Shown piece by piece: positions 11,863-23,520 of a stretch of 64,000 nt of DNA. This DNA is from Atherinomorus stipes (taxonomy: Eukaryota > Chordata > Actinopteri > Atheriniformes > Atherinidae). Within the stretch, counting starts at the first letter, position 1; each line of letters starts with the position of its first letter. The position numbers and the translations under genes were made by a program. Where the stretch lies: the NCBI GenBank assembly GCA_023101725.1, contig JALJCO010007127.1, forward strand, positions 310,001 to 374,000, given 5' to 3'. Below the pieces are notes generated by a model that worked only from the letters and a program-made list of their open reading frames with translations, did no database searches and had not been told where the DNA came from.

Positions 11863-14613
11863 AAAATTGGGACATGATAATAGAGTTATTTCTATAGTTT
11901 AAGACACAAGTGAGTTTTTTGTTTGACTGTGTGGCATTAAGGTGCAATCCAAGTGTTTTAAGTTTTCTCACTAAATAAAAGTTTGCAAATTTGTTCCATT
12001 TCTCAGTTGAAAGAAGTTGTGGGCTTATCTGAGAGTAAAAATTCCTGATCTTTTTCACAATAAAAAAGCACGGTCTGACTAATTTTCATAGTCTATAATT
12101 TTACCTCTGTCTATGCATGATCTTACAAACACAGCCATATGTTGCTGCAAAATTTATGAAAATATTTATTGAGATTTTTTTTGTTTGTTTGTTTACCTAG
12201 AGCATGTGGAAGATTCAGAATACTGAGACACTGAATATGCAAAGTGCTTTGCTCTGGAGCAAAACCAATATGTGTGTCAGCCCTAATGAGGTTGTTTGAT
12301 GTGATAAACTGCAGGACAATTATTGATCTTTACCAGAGGCTAAAAATGATAATAATATGACCAATATGTCTATGATGAAAGGATGGATATATTTTGGATC
12401 ATATCAGTCTCTTACAATTGAAAGCAGAGTAAGTGCATTTTTTCTGATTAGATTTTGATGTTTTTGTAGATGTAAATATGAAGCTAAAGTTTTAATAGAG
12501 TGTAGTTGAATTTATTAGTGTTTCACACAAATAATCTTTAAATGTAAACATTTTCATTGAAGCTGGTTTTATTCAGTGATGAAGAGGAGGTTGCCTAGAA
12601 GGGTTTTGCATTTATTTCTCAAAGACAACATTGCTCTCAAATCCCTGCACAAATGGCTATTTTAGATACTCAGTATTATTTTGTGTGTGTGTGTGGGTGG
12701 TTTTGTGTGTGTGTGTGTGTGTGGGGGGGGGGGGGGTATGAAATAGTGTAGGTGTACCCCTCTTTAATAATGGCATACTGTTTCTGTTTGCTCTTCACCA
12801 AGATTATCTAAAACAAAGAAAAAAAATCTTATCTAAAAACACCAGAAAAACCTTGAATAGATGGATTCCACCATATAGTAGCAAATGAATCAAAGGCAGG
12901 GAGCTTTAGATAATGACAGAAATGCACTCCATGGAGAGATCAAAAGTAGTACATCTGCACCTGCCAGTACTGTATGATGTGTGTCAGGGCTTGCCAGCTC
13001 ATCGAGGAAAAAGAGACCGTATACCTCCTGTTATGAAGGGGGCTTCGCACAAACACTATGGCTGATGACGGTGTGCACATATGAGGGCTGATTTATCAGG
13101 TCTTATTTGTAAGTGACTAGTTTTTCAAGGTTTAGAGTAGTGCAATGGGGACACATGAGAATAAAAACTGGCACTATTTGTCAAGATGACAGGTGGAGGT
13201 GTTTCATTTGGGAAGAGTGATGGCTTATCTGCTCACAATAACGTTTGTGAAAATTGCAAGACAGAAAGCGCCCTTTCATATGAGGAACAAATGTCACACT
13301 CTAGATCCTTACTGCTTGTGTATGAGGGAAAATTGACACATATATGGATTGTTGCCTGCTGTGATTGAGAAGCAGGGGTTATTTTCAGCTTGTGAATCCG
13401 TGTGCACATGTCTCATGGCAGAATGTGGCCCAAGAAACTCCTACTGTGAAAGAAAAAAAACAAGACCACTTTTGAGCGGTTTAAATTTTGGCAAAATAAA
13501 ATTATCACAGCTGTACAAAATGTTGCCCAAACTTGGTGCAGATCAAAATAAAGCTTAGTTTGAAAAAAGGATGTGGTGTGACTCATAAGCACTGACTATT
13601 TCAGTGAGATGGTAGTGATAAAACAGATTAGAGTACACATGAGAAAAGTTTAAATAAATTGCACCTCCTTTAAAGTATTGAAAGTCTTTGCAAACTATTT
13701 GTTTTCCACATTTCTGAATAAAATTAATTTGACTGAACACAAAAACCCCGTTTGGTGGCCATTTCTTTTTCATTTGTGGATATGGAAATGGCCAAAATAA
13801 AAATCAGAGGCTGGACTATATTATGCAGATGACTACTAGTCAACCCACTGAACAGAAAAACATAAAATGCATTCATCCATGTATCAATTTAAAACAGAAT
13901 TAAATGTGCAGTAGTTTGTGTGTGGGTATGCACAAGGAAAATTTAAGATTAATTGGATGATGATCAAAATGATTAGTCCTTTACCTTATTATCAAAACAA
14001 TATTTAACAGCATTACAACCAGGTTTCCATTGTAAATTACCCATGGTGGAAGCCAGCACAATTTTTGATGCAGGTGCTGTTACACAGTTCAGTGCTATCC
14101 TGCTGTGTTTACTCTAAAGATCATTATTTCCAAAACTCTTCTTAGAGTCTGTGATATAGCTTCTATTTTCCTTACTGTTTTGACTTAGTTTCACTGCTCT
14201 GATGTTTTTCTCGTCCTTTCCCTATCTGTTTCATTTGTGGAGAAGATAAGCCTCTATGTTAATTTGTGTGTGGAGGGTTCATTTACTTTTCTAGATTCTC
14301 AGAGCAGCAAGAACTTTATTGAATTTTTATGTATCCCCCTCATGTCATAATGTCAATATTTTACACCAAAATACAGCAATAAAAAAATAAGAAGATACAG
14401 TTGATCACTGTATTGACTCATGCTAAAGGCAAGAAAGTGCAGAGTAAAACCACTGGAGATACAGTACTGGGATGCACTAATACAGTCCTGCTATTTTGCT
14501 TATAACCTAGAGCAATATTGATGTCAAAATATTCATTTGTTATGAATGGCCGCTTTTTAATGGATAATGTGTATGGGCAGAGCAGGAGAAAATTGCCCTT
14601 TTCTTACTTTGGA
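11863..14613. other. Intergenic DNA, no supported gene
   Basis: About 2.7 kb of ordinary AT-rich sequence. Short open frames (60-72 codons) around 13186-13773 have no recognisable motif and no splice context. Apart from the GT/G tract at 12681-12736, I see no repeat family. Confidence 0.5.
12681..12736. repeat. (GT)n microsatellite followed by a G14 run
   Basis: Two blocks of alternating GT interrupted by GGGTGGTTT, ending in a run of 14 G at 12723-12736. Confidence 0.9.
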
Positions 14614-14621
14614 CCTTGGAC

Positions 14622-15540
14622 CAGTGTTGCATAAAGTACCCAAAAGCCATACTTGAGGAAAAGTAAAAGTACCTTACTGGAAAATGACTCAAGTAAAAGT
14701 GAAAGTTGCCTGCTAGAATATTACTTGAGTAAAAGTAAAAAAGTAGCTAGTATTTACGGTACTTAAGTATCAAAAGTAAAAAGTACTATTAATAAAATGC
14801 AATCAGAAATTTGAGTTGAACATTTTATTTATTTCTGTTTAATTTAGTTTTTAAGTTTTAATTTGCAAAGTATAAAGGAGCTTCAATACCTCCTTGGATA
14901 AACCCAACCATAAAGAAAAAATACTATACACACAAACATCCTTACAAACATCCTTACTACCAACATTCATACCCACGTGCATTCAATGTTAAATCATTCC
15001 TAATAAACTCTTGGTGCCTGGAGGTGATGCAAACAAACAAAGAACTTTATTGGTTGAACTTTTAATGACTGCAGTGCGACAGCACTTGAACTGTCCATCC
15101 AGTCGTTACTGAACCCAGAAAAACTTTTTGTTCAACATCAAAACAAGTTGCTTCTCAAAATGGTGAGAACTCAGTCTCACTCTTTTTGGGCTGAAGACCA
15201 GACCAGCGATGCTAAACAGCCTTTCGCCTGCTGCTGAGGCAGGTAAAGGTGTGTTTAGCTTCAGAAACAGCTGCACAAGGCTGCTACTAGTGGCTACTAG
15301 TCCCACTACAACAAAACAAAGATTGTCCATTGGCTATTACGTTCCTTGTTATTTTGTAACAAGTAACTAAGATGCTCATGTAAATGTAATGGAGTAAAAG
15401 TATTGATTTTTCTCGGAAAATGTAGTTAAGTAAAAGTAAAAGTAATCAGAAATAGAAGTAGTAAGGTAAAGTACAAATATAAAAAAATACTACTTAAGTA
15501 AAGTAACGAAGTATTTTTACTTAGTAGCTATACAACACTG
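14622..15540 (-). mobile_element. hAT-family DNA transposon with perfect 8-bp TSD
   Basis: The 919-bp element starts CAGTGTTGCATA and ends TATACAACACTG (11 of 12 positions inverted-match). It is flanked on both sides by the identical 8-mer CCTTGGAC (14614-14621 and 15541-15548). CAG-type ends with an 8-bp target duplication are diagnostic of hAT. Both subterminal regions are packed with AAGTAAAAGTA-like motifs in varying spacing. The interior carries a truncated transposase C-terminus on the minus strand, so this is an internally deleted, non-autonomous copy. Confidence 0.92.
15106..15330 (-). pseudogene. hAT transposase C-terminal (dimerisation domain) fragment
   Basis: The 74-codon minus-strand frame contains LFLKLNTPLPASAAGERLFS followed by IAGLVFSPKRVRLS and a Leu-rich end. 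This is the conserved hAT-C dimerisation region (N..LP.S.A..ERLFS.ag....rR..L), where the SaaaERlFS block is the most conserved part. Family members are usually 500-700 residues with an upstream BED finger and RNase H-like DDE core; none of that remains. The fragment lies inside the 14622-15540 element and agrees with its hAT termini. It is non-functional as transposase. Confidence 0.85.
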
Positions 15541-15548
15541 CCTTGGAC

Positions 15549-16615
15549 CTACCAATTGATGTCAACTACAACTGCAAGGATATTATACAGAATGAGGGTA
15601 GGATGTGGTTGTTTTGACTGAAAAGTCAGTATGTCTGTTTTTGTTGTTGTTTGTTTGTTTGTTGTTTGTTTTTAAAGAGATATTTCAGTTATGGACTCCT
15701 CTGAATAATATTTTTGCTTTTCATGTTTAAACTGTAATGCTTAGTATATTAAAGTCAAGAAATATCCAACAATGGCCTACCCTTTTTAGTTTAGAAAAAA
15801 ATATAGACTAATTCAATTGAAAAAAATTTCATTAAGATTTTTTGCCACCTTCAGAACTTAAAGTCTAATTTTGAGTGTTTTGATTATGTAATGAACTGAA
15901 TTAATGTACTACAGAAAGTCCATTCCAGTCATGAAGAAGATCTTCTGAATGGCAAACTTTCATAGCAAGATAATTAAAATTCTGCACAGATTTGTTTTCT
16001 AGTGCATTTAGGAATTACTATGTGTGTTTATTCCTAATCGTTTATCACATCGTTATTCTTTTCAGCATGCAAATGAAATGGACCTCAATGGCCTTACACA
16101 CCAAAGGTTTTCACCCTAGCCTGGTTAGCCAAAGACTGTACATTGGTTCCATGTGGTTACTGATGCTGCTTTCAGATTTGCATTGTGGACTATTTGCGGT
16201 AAAGTCCATCCACTCTTTAACTGGAGTTGTCTTTTCAAACATGTCCCTTCTTCAAGGACTTATTGCGTCCTGGCCACACTCAGACATTGGGAAATAATCC
16301 AGATAAGTCAACACAGCCACACTCTCCCTTCAACCCTGTCCAGGACATTTTCTTGTGCATTCAGCTAAAACGACGTACCGCAACATTTTCGCTCTTATGA
16401 CATGAGGGGCAGCTGGTACATCTCCGCTACAGCTCTAAGGTAAAAGAGAACATTTGTCTGAATGTAGGTATAGGTATTTAATTTGTGTCCAAAATCCTTC
16501 TTGGTTTTAAATCTGTAATGAGATGTTTTTTGAGAGTATGCAAATGTAAATCAGCTAAAAACAGCTATGGGGTTGCATATGAGTACTTAGTGTGTCATTA
16601 GTTGTACAAAGAGTT
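15549..16615. other. Intergenic DNA, no supported gene
   Basis: AT-rich sequence with a (TTG)n-like stretch at 15640-15672. The frames at 15992-16368 overlap each other and have no recognisable domain. Confidence 0.45.
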
Positions 16616-16619
16616 TAGA

Positions 16620-17535
16620 AAGCTTTGAGTTTGAAGAATCAGAAACAAATCCTGACAGACGTTGCGGTAAGGCGTGCTGTGTCACTTCCTGTGTGCTCCT
16701 GTGTACCTCGTTTGTTTGAGCTCCGAAGGGCTACTCTCTCTGCTGCCCTTTCAGTTGCTTGTTGTGTCTTATACCATTCACCTTTTGTCCTTTCACATCG
16801 TATAACGGTTAAACACACTTCCTCACTAGTTCTCTGTTTTTTGGGATTCTCTAGTCTTTGCTGTCTAGTCTAGTACGTCGGTTAGCTCTCTCTGCTAGCA
16901 TGGCTGCTAGCGCTCTTCCTCCACTCTCCGCTCTTCCTCCGCCTGCCACTCTTTTTTTTTGCTCGGTGCTTCATGTTTAGTTACACCTCAGCCTCCTTTA
17001 GTGATAATGGTACGTGTAACAAATGTATCTTGTTTGTAGCCTTAGAGGCGAGGCGAGGCGAATTAGAAGCTCGGCTCTGCTCCATGGAAAAGACTCCAGT
17101 AGCTAGCCAGGGCCCTGCTTTAGCTTTAGCCGGAGCGGAGCCTGCGAGACAGGCTAACCCTAGCCGTCCCGAGGCTCGTTCCAAGCAGCAGGGACAGCAG
17201 GAGGGTTGGGCGACGGTTGTGAGGAAGGCTAAAGCTAAGCCCGTGGTTCACCACCAACCTATCCACGTTCTAACCGATATGCCCCACTCAAAGACATACC
17301 CTTTGAGGAACAAACCCTGGTGACTGGCAGCTCCATATCAGAAACGTGGCTCTAGAGACACCAGCGACCGTAGTTAAATCCCAGGAACCAGGGCGGGTGA
17401 CATCGAGTCTTGTTTGAAAACTGCTGGCTAAGGATAGACGTAAATACCGTAACATTGTAATTCACGTCGGCGGCAATGACTCCCGGTTACGCCAATTGGA
17501 GGTCACAAAAGTTAAAGGTGTCATAATCTAGTTCT
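16620..17535 (+). mobile_element. Non-LTR retrotransposon 5' part (UTR and ORF1 relic)
   Basis: A GC-richer block begins around 16650 with pyrimidine-rich 5' UTR-like sequence and runs into an ORF1 relic (16973-17531). The matching 3' tail type is found at 18970-19255, but no reverse transcriptase or endonuclease ORF lies between, so this is an internally deleted or composite element. Confidence 0.55.
16973..17531 (+). pseudogene. Retroelement ORF1 with CxxC head and esterase-like block
   Basis: The frame starts MFSYTSASFSDNGTCNKC, an N-terminal CxxC motif followed by a short coiled-coil-like LEARRGELEARLCSMEK. It then runs through an Ala/Pro/Gln-rich linker to a stop at 17321-17323. Shifting frame, 17346-17531 reads VALETPATVVK, a stop, then KLLAKDRRKYRNIVIHVGGN and DSRLRQLEVTKVK. 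HVGGND (17463-17480) matches the GxND block III of SGNH/GDSL-type hydrolases, the esterase-like domain in ORF1 proteins of some CR1/L2-clade fish elements. At least two frame disruptions and one stop make it a pseudogene. The domain order is seen directly; clade assignment is from memory of the family. Confidence 0.65.
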
Positions 17536-18046
17536 ACTGTGAATATCTATGCTCTATCACTGTCTTTCAGGCCATAATAGATAATATTGGGTAAAAAAAA
17601 ATTAACACGGAGCTTTTCAGAACCTTATTTCTAAAAGCAATATTGTCTCAGGAGATTTGGTGCGAGACTTTTGCTGCTCCGGATGGTCATTATAATAATG
17701 CCAATGAGGGGATGGTTGACTGGTGGCAGGAAGGAGGGGGGTTGGCACCTGAGGCTACGCCTCAGCATCTCATTTCAATACAAGCAACATGGCTCAAGCT
17801 GGCAATGAACGCGACGCAACCGCGACTTACGGTATTCAGCCCTACATGTTTGAGCCAGACTCTGAACTTGAGCAGGAAATGGAAGAAATAGAGGCAGTTC
17901 TAGGACTTCTACAGCAAGATGTCTCTCAATGGTAAATACAGTTTTGACTGAAACATGTGTATTTAGTTTCTCCTTATTATTAGCCTATATTAACAGAGAT
18001 GTAGTCTACTGTACTTTTTTTAAAATCATCTTATAGTGGAGTTATT
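17536..18046. other. Unassigned sequence inside the retroelement region
   Basis: No ORF with recognisable domains. It lies between the ORF1 relic and the nested SINE, and may be deleted retroelement body or older host sequence. Confidence 0.4.
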
Positions 18047-18230
18047 TTTTTAAAGGATTGTTTGGGCACTAGTGGCCTTTACATGACAGTATATAGTGAC
18101 AGGAAAGGTGGGGAGTGACATGCAGCAAAGGGACCTGGACCGGAAATCGAACCGGGGCCAACTGCGCTGAGGAACTATAGCCTCTGTTCATGGGGCGGCT
18201 GCTCAACCAACTGAGCTAATCACCGCCCCT
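18047..18230 (-). mobile_element. tRNA-derived SINE with perfect 16-bp TSD
   Basis: On the minus strand the head reads GGGCGGTGATTAGCTCAGTT, with A box TAGCTCAGTTGGTTGAGC (18201-18218) and B box GGTTCGATTTCC (18142-18153): a pol III internal promoter. The body ends in an A/T-rich tail at the left. Identical 16-mers TTATAGTGGAGTTATT flank it at 18031-18046 and 18231-18246, a clean target duplication typical of LINE-mobilised SINEs. It is not a functional tRNA gene: the region between the boxes is too long and the cloverleaf is not maintained. Confidence 0.9.
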
Positions 18231-18599
18231 TTATAGTGGAGTTATTGAGTGTAACGTTGGCTAGCTATTTTGGATTGCCTTTTTTTCTTTTTTCTTTTTT
18301 TACCTTGTTTCACGTTGTCATTGTCAGACACAAACTGTAATTCTTTTTTTTTTTTTAACCGCTGCCTTCGGGTAAGCCATGCAGAAAAACGTAAGCAACA
18401 CACACAAGCAGCCAGCTCGATGATTCATTAACCCTCTGATGTAGGCTATGAATTTAAAAGCAATGACACATTATTTCTTTCTTTTTTTTTTTTTTTTTTA
18501 CTTGTCCTGTCCAGCATCAAAGCAAGCAGAATGGAAATCTGATTGCTTTATTTTGTTGAACAGTTTTGCTTTACCAAACGGAGCTTTATGACCATAACC

Positions 18600-18925
18600 C
18601 ACATAACTGCACCAACCCCCTCCCTCCACCCCACACATACGCCCCCACCTCCCTATACCCCCAATACCCCATACAATCCCCCCTTACATGTCCAGCCCCG
18701 CCCATCCCTCTGACCTGTCACACTCCCGACCTTCCTTCTTCAGCCCCTCACGACCATCCCTACTAGACACTCACGAGCATACCCCTCCTTCCTCCATCCC
18801 CCCTTTCCTCCAACCACTTACCCACATCTCCTCCCTCTTCCAGGCCAAGTTCCTCCCTCCCACATTTCCTCTTTCACACGCTCATTCATTGTTCTCACAT
18901 ACCCACCTCACTCTTGCCCATGCCC
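18600..18925 (+). repeat. C-rich, G-poor tract
   Basis: About 325 bases composed mostly of C, T and A with very few G, in irregular CCCTCC/CCCACA motifs. It directly precedes the retroelement 3' segment. The short Pro/Ser/Thr/His-rich frames here come from composition and are not genes. Confidence 0.8.
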
Positions 18926-18969
18926 CCGTGCCTCCTGAGTGGTAGCCCGGGCCGGGGAAGGAGCCGCGA

Positions 18970-19255
18970 GCTCCAAGACAGATGGCCGCCCTACCTGAGT
19001 CGGTTCTGCCGGAGGTTTTTCCTCCCTGTTAAAAGGGTGTTTTCCTTCCCACTGTCGCCACCACTCCATGCTTGCTCAGGATGGGGGATTGGACTGGGTC
19101 AAGTCTAGATGTGATCCAATCTGTTGGTTTCCTTAGCTAAGCTGTTATGAATCTGACCTGAATTTTTCTGTCTGTAAAGCGCCCTGAGGTGACGTCATGA
19201 ATGGACGCTATACAAATAAAGTTGAATTGAACTGAACTGAATTGAATTGAATTGA
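18970..19255 (+). repeat. Non-LTR retroelement 3' UTR with (TTGAA)n tail
   Basis: Contains GACAGATGGCCGCCCTACCT, TTCCTCCCTGTTAAAAGG, TTTCCTTCCCACTGTCGCC and the end CTGTAAAGCGCCCTGAGGTG...CTATACAAATAAAGTTGAATTG, finishing in repeats of TTGAA/CTGAA. This is a very widespread teleost repeat 3' end. The pentamer tail marks the integration end. Confidence 0.7.
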
Positions 19256-20385
19256 TCAACAAAACTCCAAGCTACTCAAAATTTGTATATGGGGAGAGCA
19301 AATTTTTCACCATCATGGTGAAGACAAAGTTTCAAAGCCTAAAGGCTGTTTACGGAAGAGCTATACAGTGTATTTGTACACTGTGCGACTTCTGTATCTT
19401 AGTTATTTATTTTTGTCACAGCATTCTCTCAGTTCCAGAAGTCCACGTTGCATCATGGTCTGGGCTGAATTTTAATATGCATAGCGCTGTGTGGGTTGCA
19501 GCCCTGTAGTGCAATAGCCAATGTTATGCAGAAACAGTAAATGTGACTGTCTGATACTGATTTAAAAATCCATCACTTGAAAGAGTCTTAAGGTTTGAGT
19601 AGCTTTATGTATCAGGATACCCTCTGATAAATAAATTCAGTGCTTTGACTGCTGTCTGGACTAGTACTCATAAGAAAAAAGGAACACGAAGGGAGATGGA
19701 AGCCAGAAGCTGTTGATGAGATGGGAACTGTATCCAATTTTGAAAGAATAGCTGCAAAGGCTTAAAGGTAAATGTTTATTCAGCCAAATCAAAGAGGTCT
19801 TTCTCACAATTGGCTTGAACTTATCCGAAACACATCTATAAAAGAGATTGGTGTTTGAAGAAGTTGTTTGTTATTGTGCACCCACACCCCCTGAGTTAGA
19901 ATATCTGTGAGGTTTTCTTGTCCTTCCTCCTATTCCATCACTGAATGTAGTTCCCGCTTGCTGATTAGATCTCTATGTTCAGGATAATATGAGATTACCA
20001 AAATACACACTAAAGGCAAAGATAAAAATGCTTAATATACTCTGTTTCTGCTACAGCAAAACAGTAAAGTATGAGTGGTTGCACACATACTGTAGATGAT
20101 AAGAAGTTTATTATAGCATCATGAATGAAAATAGATGTGGGTTGGGTATGACTGTGGGGGCTGTAATACTGAACTCTGTGTTCACTATCACACCTTACTG
20201 GAATAACAGTAAACAACAAATTTAAAAGAAAGAAAGTGTAAGTAGTTACGTTTGTTCTGTGCCAATCTTATGCCACTGCTGTTTGGTGCATTAGGTACAG
20301 TGAGCAAACATACAGATAAATTTGTAAGGAAATTTAGCATTATGACTGAAATTTGTGTTAACCATGTAATGTGCTTTCTTTTAGC
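19256..20385. other. Intergenic DNA, no supported gene
   Basis: Ordinary AT-rich sequence; frames at 19252-19509 and 20010-20219 lack recognisable motifs. Confidence 0.5.
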
Positions 20386-20389
20386 TTAA

Positions 20390-21071
20390 AGGTTGAATGT
20401 GTAACCTTTTTATTGAAAGCTATATTAAAAAAAAAAAAAAAAAAAAAAAACCTCCACGGGTCGTTTGGGGGGGTACAGAATGAAAGTACAACATTTACTA
20501 GAAAAATTATATTTAGCCTAAAAATAATTATTAAATAAATTTTAACGGGTTCAATAATGGTATTTTATTTACGTCTATAAGCAAATACACGCCGCCATTG
20601 CAGGTTGCCAAATACGATCTCTGTGTGGAAACAATATTTTGGGCACAGTTAGGGTGGTACAGGGGGAAACAGTGAAGCAGCAGCGAGTGAAGCAGCTGCT
20701 TCAGAGCCCTGGAGATATTGTTATCTGTTTCTGAGGAGGAGTGACCTGAGAAGAGTAAAACCTGGAGAAAATTTAGGTGAAGACTACACTACTGTAAATG
20801 GACCCACATAAACGTTTTCTACAACATCAAAACACGGAAATGGCGACTTTCCTCCTGGATCGGTAAGCTAACTTGTTTGCTAACACGACTAACGTTAGCT
20901 GTCAGTTATAAACTCCTCTGCCTTACTTGTTGGACATGCTGCAGACTGTTGGTCACTTGCGTATTGGCAGCGAGCCTGGCACCCAAACGGCTGGAGTTGT
21001 TTTTCTGCCGTTGCAACTACAGCCTAGACACACGTGATGTCGCTGTTCGGTCCGTATTACATATTTAACCT
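20390..21071. mobile_element. Non-autonomous DNA transposon, TTAA target site
   Basis: The 682-bp element is bounded by TTAA at 20386-20389 and 21072-21075. The left end reads AGGTTGAATGTGTAAC and the right end, reverse-complemented, AGGTTAAATATGTAAT: imperfect terminal inverted repeats. The interior has a long A run (20427-20450) and no transposase. piggyBac ends normally start with C, so the AG start with a TTAA target suggests a Kolobok-like origin (inferred). Confidence 0.75.
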
Positions 21072-21075
21072 TTAA

Positions 21076-22260
21076 GTGTGACATAACACGTCAGATTTGT
21101 TGTAGTTTTTTCTTTTTTTTTGTTTTTCTTTTTTTTTTGTACAGTTAAAGGAGTTATACCTGATTCTGTACAGTTTTGAAGCATGAGCAAGGAGACGAGT
21201 TTAGTTTGAACTTTAAGTCCCACCCCTAACCAGACACAGCTATGGACCATTCTCAGTCGGCTTTGTTCGGTCACACTGTCATGTTGGGTGACAAAAAGGT
21301 AGCCTGGAACTCTGTGCCTGCTATGGAGTGACTTAATTTGCTGTTAGCGACCTCTCCTTAAGGTTCTTGCTAACTTTATACTTTTCAAGCCAGCTCAGCT
21401 TTTATCTTGGCAGGTCAGACAGCCATATTTTGATAAATTTGCACTTGCTGGTGCTCAAGACCCTTACAATTTTCTAAAATCCTAGTTTACAAACCGCCAA
21501 AGCGGCCACCAGATGGAGAAATTGCTGCCCACTTAGCTGACCATGACATTTACAAGTACCTTTGATGAATTTACCCTAGGGATTGATAAAAGTATCTTTG
21601 ACTTGACTTGATATGCTTACTGTATAAATATCTGGTGGCAGGATAGTATCAGACCTTCAGCCGTGGAAAGTGTCCCAAACAAAGTATTTCCTCTTCATGT
21701 CAAAGATGAAAACAGCAGACTCGTATTACGCTAACACAATGTGAACATCAGGAATGTCTCAACAACATATCTAGGTGTTAACGTTTCAATAACTGAGAGA
21801 AAACATCGCTGTTGACTGTTTAGTTTGTTGACACCACAAAGTAAAATGAGTCCTCAGCTTTCTTTCTTTCTTTTTTTATTAACACTCATTATCTTGCCTT
21901 CTCACAAACATCTCCAGTTCCATCCTTTTGCCTTCTTTTCTCTGGAGCGCAGACAAATACGATGATGGACAGGACATAAGTTTGGGACAATGGGTTGTCG
22001 CATTTCTTAACTGAGGGAAGACAAAATAAGCCTCCGTCAGGCATCTGTTTTCTCTATGTACAACCAACAAATGTAAAGTGCCTGGTCGCAATAATGTTAA
22101 ACCACTGTGGTTTGCTGCATTTTAGAAATGCATTGTCATGATTTTTACATATGTAGATAAATATGTACAAACTTAGATCAGATCACCAAAAATGTCCTTG
22201 GAAAGTATTAGCAGGAAACTCACCACTGACAAAGTGCTGTTACAAGACTGACACACATGT
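21076..22260. other. Intergenic DNA, no supported gene
   Basis: Mostly unique sequence with a TTTC/T tract at 21107-21138 and another near 21860-21878. No domain is recognised in the frames at 21065-21274, 21879-22091 or 22163-22375. Confidence 0.45.
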
Positions 22261-22424
22261 GAGCTCTCCAATAGAGCTTGAGGAGTCACGTGACAATTCT
22301 GAGCGGAGTGGAGCTGTGTCGCCATGTTGGTTGTACAGGTTTGACTGTCAAAACAAAAGCTGCCTGGAGTTTTAACATTGAAGAAAAAAAGAGCAAAAGC
22401 GACGGGCCGTAAAGGGATAATTTA

Positions 22425-22565
22425 ATGTCTAGCATAAATAAGATTTATTTGGAGAAGTTTGGGGTCATAGCTGGACTGGACCCATATGAGCTGGATGGAT
22501 CAGAGACAGTAATCTGGACCACTTACCTCCGTCCTCCATGGAGACATGCGGCTAATGCATTGTGA
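22425..22565 (+). pseudogene. Short frame resembling the start of a transposon ORF
   Basis: A 46-residue frame begins MSSINKIYLEKFGVIAGLDP and continues YELDG...WRHAANAL before the stop. The LEKxG...GLDPYEL pattern resembles N-termini of proteins encoded by multicopy fish transposons, but I cannot name the family with confidence. It precedes a Harbinger-type transposase relic on the other strand at 23001-23198, so the surrounding 22.3-25.3 kb is a transposon graveyard. It may also be a random frame. Confidence 0.25.
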
Positions 22566-23000
22566 ATTATTTCGTCTTCATAATCAGTTTGTTACGCGGT
22601 AACATTTGTCATTTTGCACTGTTTATGTTAGGGAAGTGTTATTTTGCCTTTTGCACAGTTAAAATTTGCGAGCCGTCAATAAACACATGTAAGGTCTTTA
22701 CTTTAATGTGGATTCAAGTATTCATTTATAAATTAGAAAACAGTGATGAATGTGTGTCTGATTTGTGAAAGACCAAAATAAGCTGTCAGACTCAGACAGA
22801 TGTCAGTGATGTTGAACATCACAAGTATATGACAGATAAAAATAAGTAACCGGAGTTTTCATCAAGTCATGTTCGCTTCAGTGCAAGTCTAGGCAACAAT
22901 AACACTTCACATACATTTGCAAATGCACAGCAAACAAGGACAATCTTATCCAGGGTCGTAGTGTACGGTTCGTTCTCACAGCAAAGCGGCATTTTCACAG

Positions 23001-23198
23001 TTACACTGGTACGACTGTAATATTATTTACTTGTTCCTGCAAACACTGATGACACACAGCTGTGCAAGGCCGTTTGTGAAGAAGGATTTCCCATAGTGGC
23101 CACGTCATAATGATTAATTCCTTATTATTAAAACCCCTATCTGCAAGGACAGTATCACTGGGAAGTAGTTTTTGAAGGATACCACAATTATCAGTCAC
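23001..23198 (-). pseudogene. DDE (HARBI1/DDE_Tnp_4-like) transposase fragment
   Basis: The minus-strand frame reads MTDNCGILQKLLPSDTVLAD followed by RGFNNKELI. This is the conserved strand around the second catalytic Asp of the DDE_4/Harbinger-type transposase core (typically ..LLpgD.vLADrGF.i.). After about 30 residues similarity ends. The first Asp block and the Glu block are absent, so it is a dead fragment. The motif is seen directly; which Harbinger-like lineage it belongs to is undecided. Confidence 0.6.
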
Positions 23199-23520
23199 AA
23201 ACTGATCACTAGCTGGAGAACACGCTGTATGCTTTATGTTGCTGAAGGTAATCTCTTTCCTTCGGACTGCATCTGTCAGCCATTAGGCGCCTTGATTTTT
23301 TTTTTTTTCACACTGGGGATCTTGAAAAAACGCAACGTGCCCCACTTTTTTTTAATCATCTTGATTGTGCGAAGAGCTGGAAAAATCCTTTACTCAACGT
23401 TGCATTGTAACCTAGCGTCTCCACTCATGACCAACATAGCTCTCAGCAAGTGAACAACAAACATGGCGGAACACCGGTTCAGAGGGGAGGGGCAATAAGC
23501 TGTGACAACAACTCCTCAGG

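Noticed and set aside
18142..18218. tRNA-like A and B boxes as a real tRNA gene
   Set aside because: The distance between boxes and lack of a cloverleaf, plus the body and target duplication, show a SINE.
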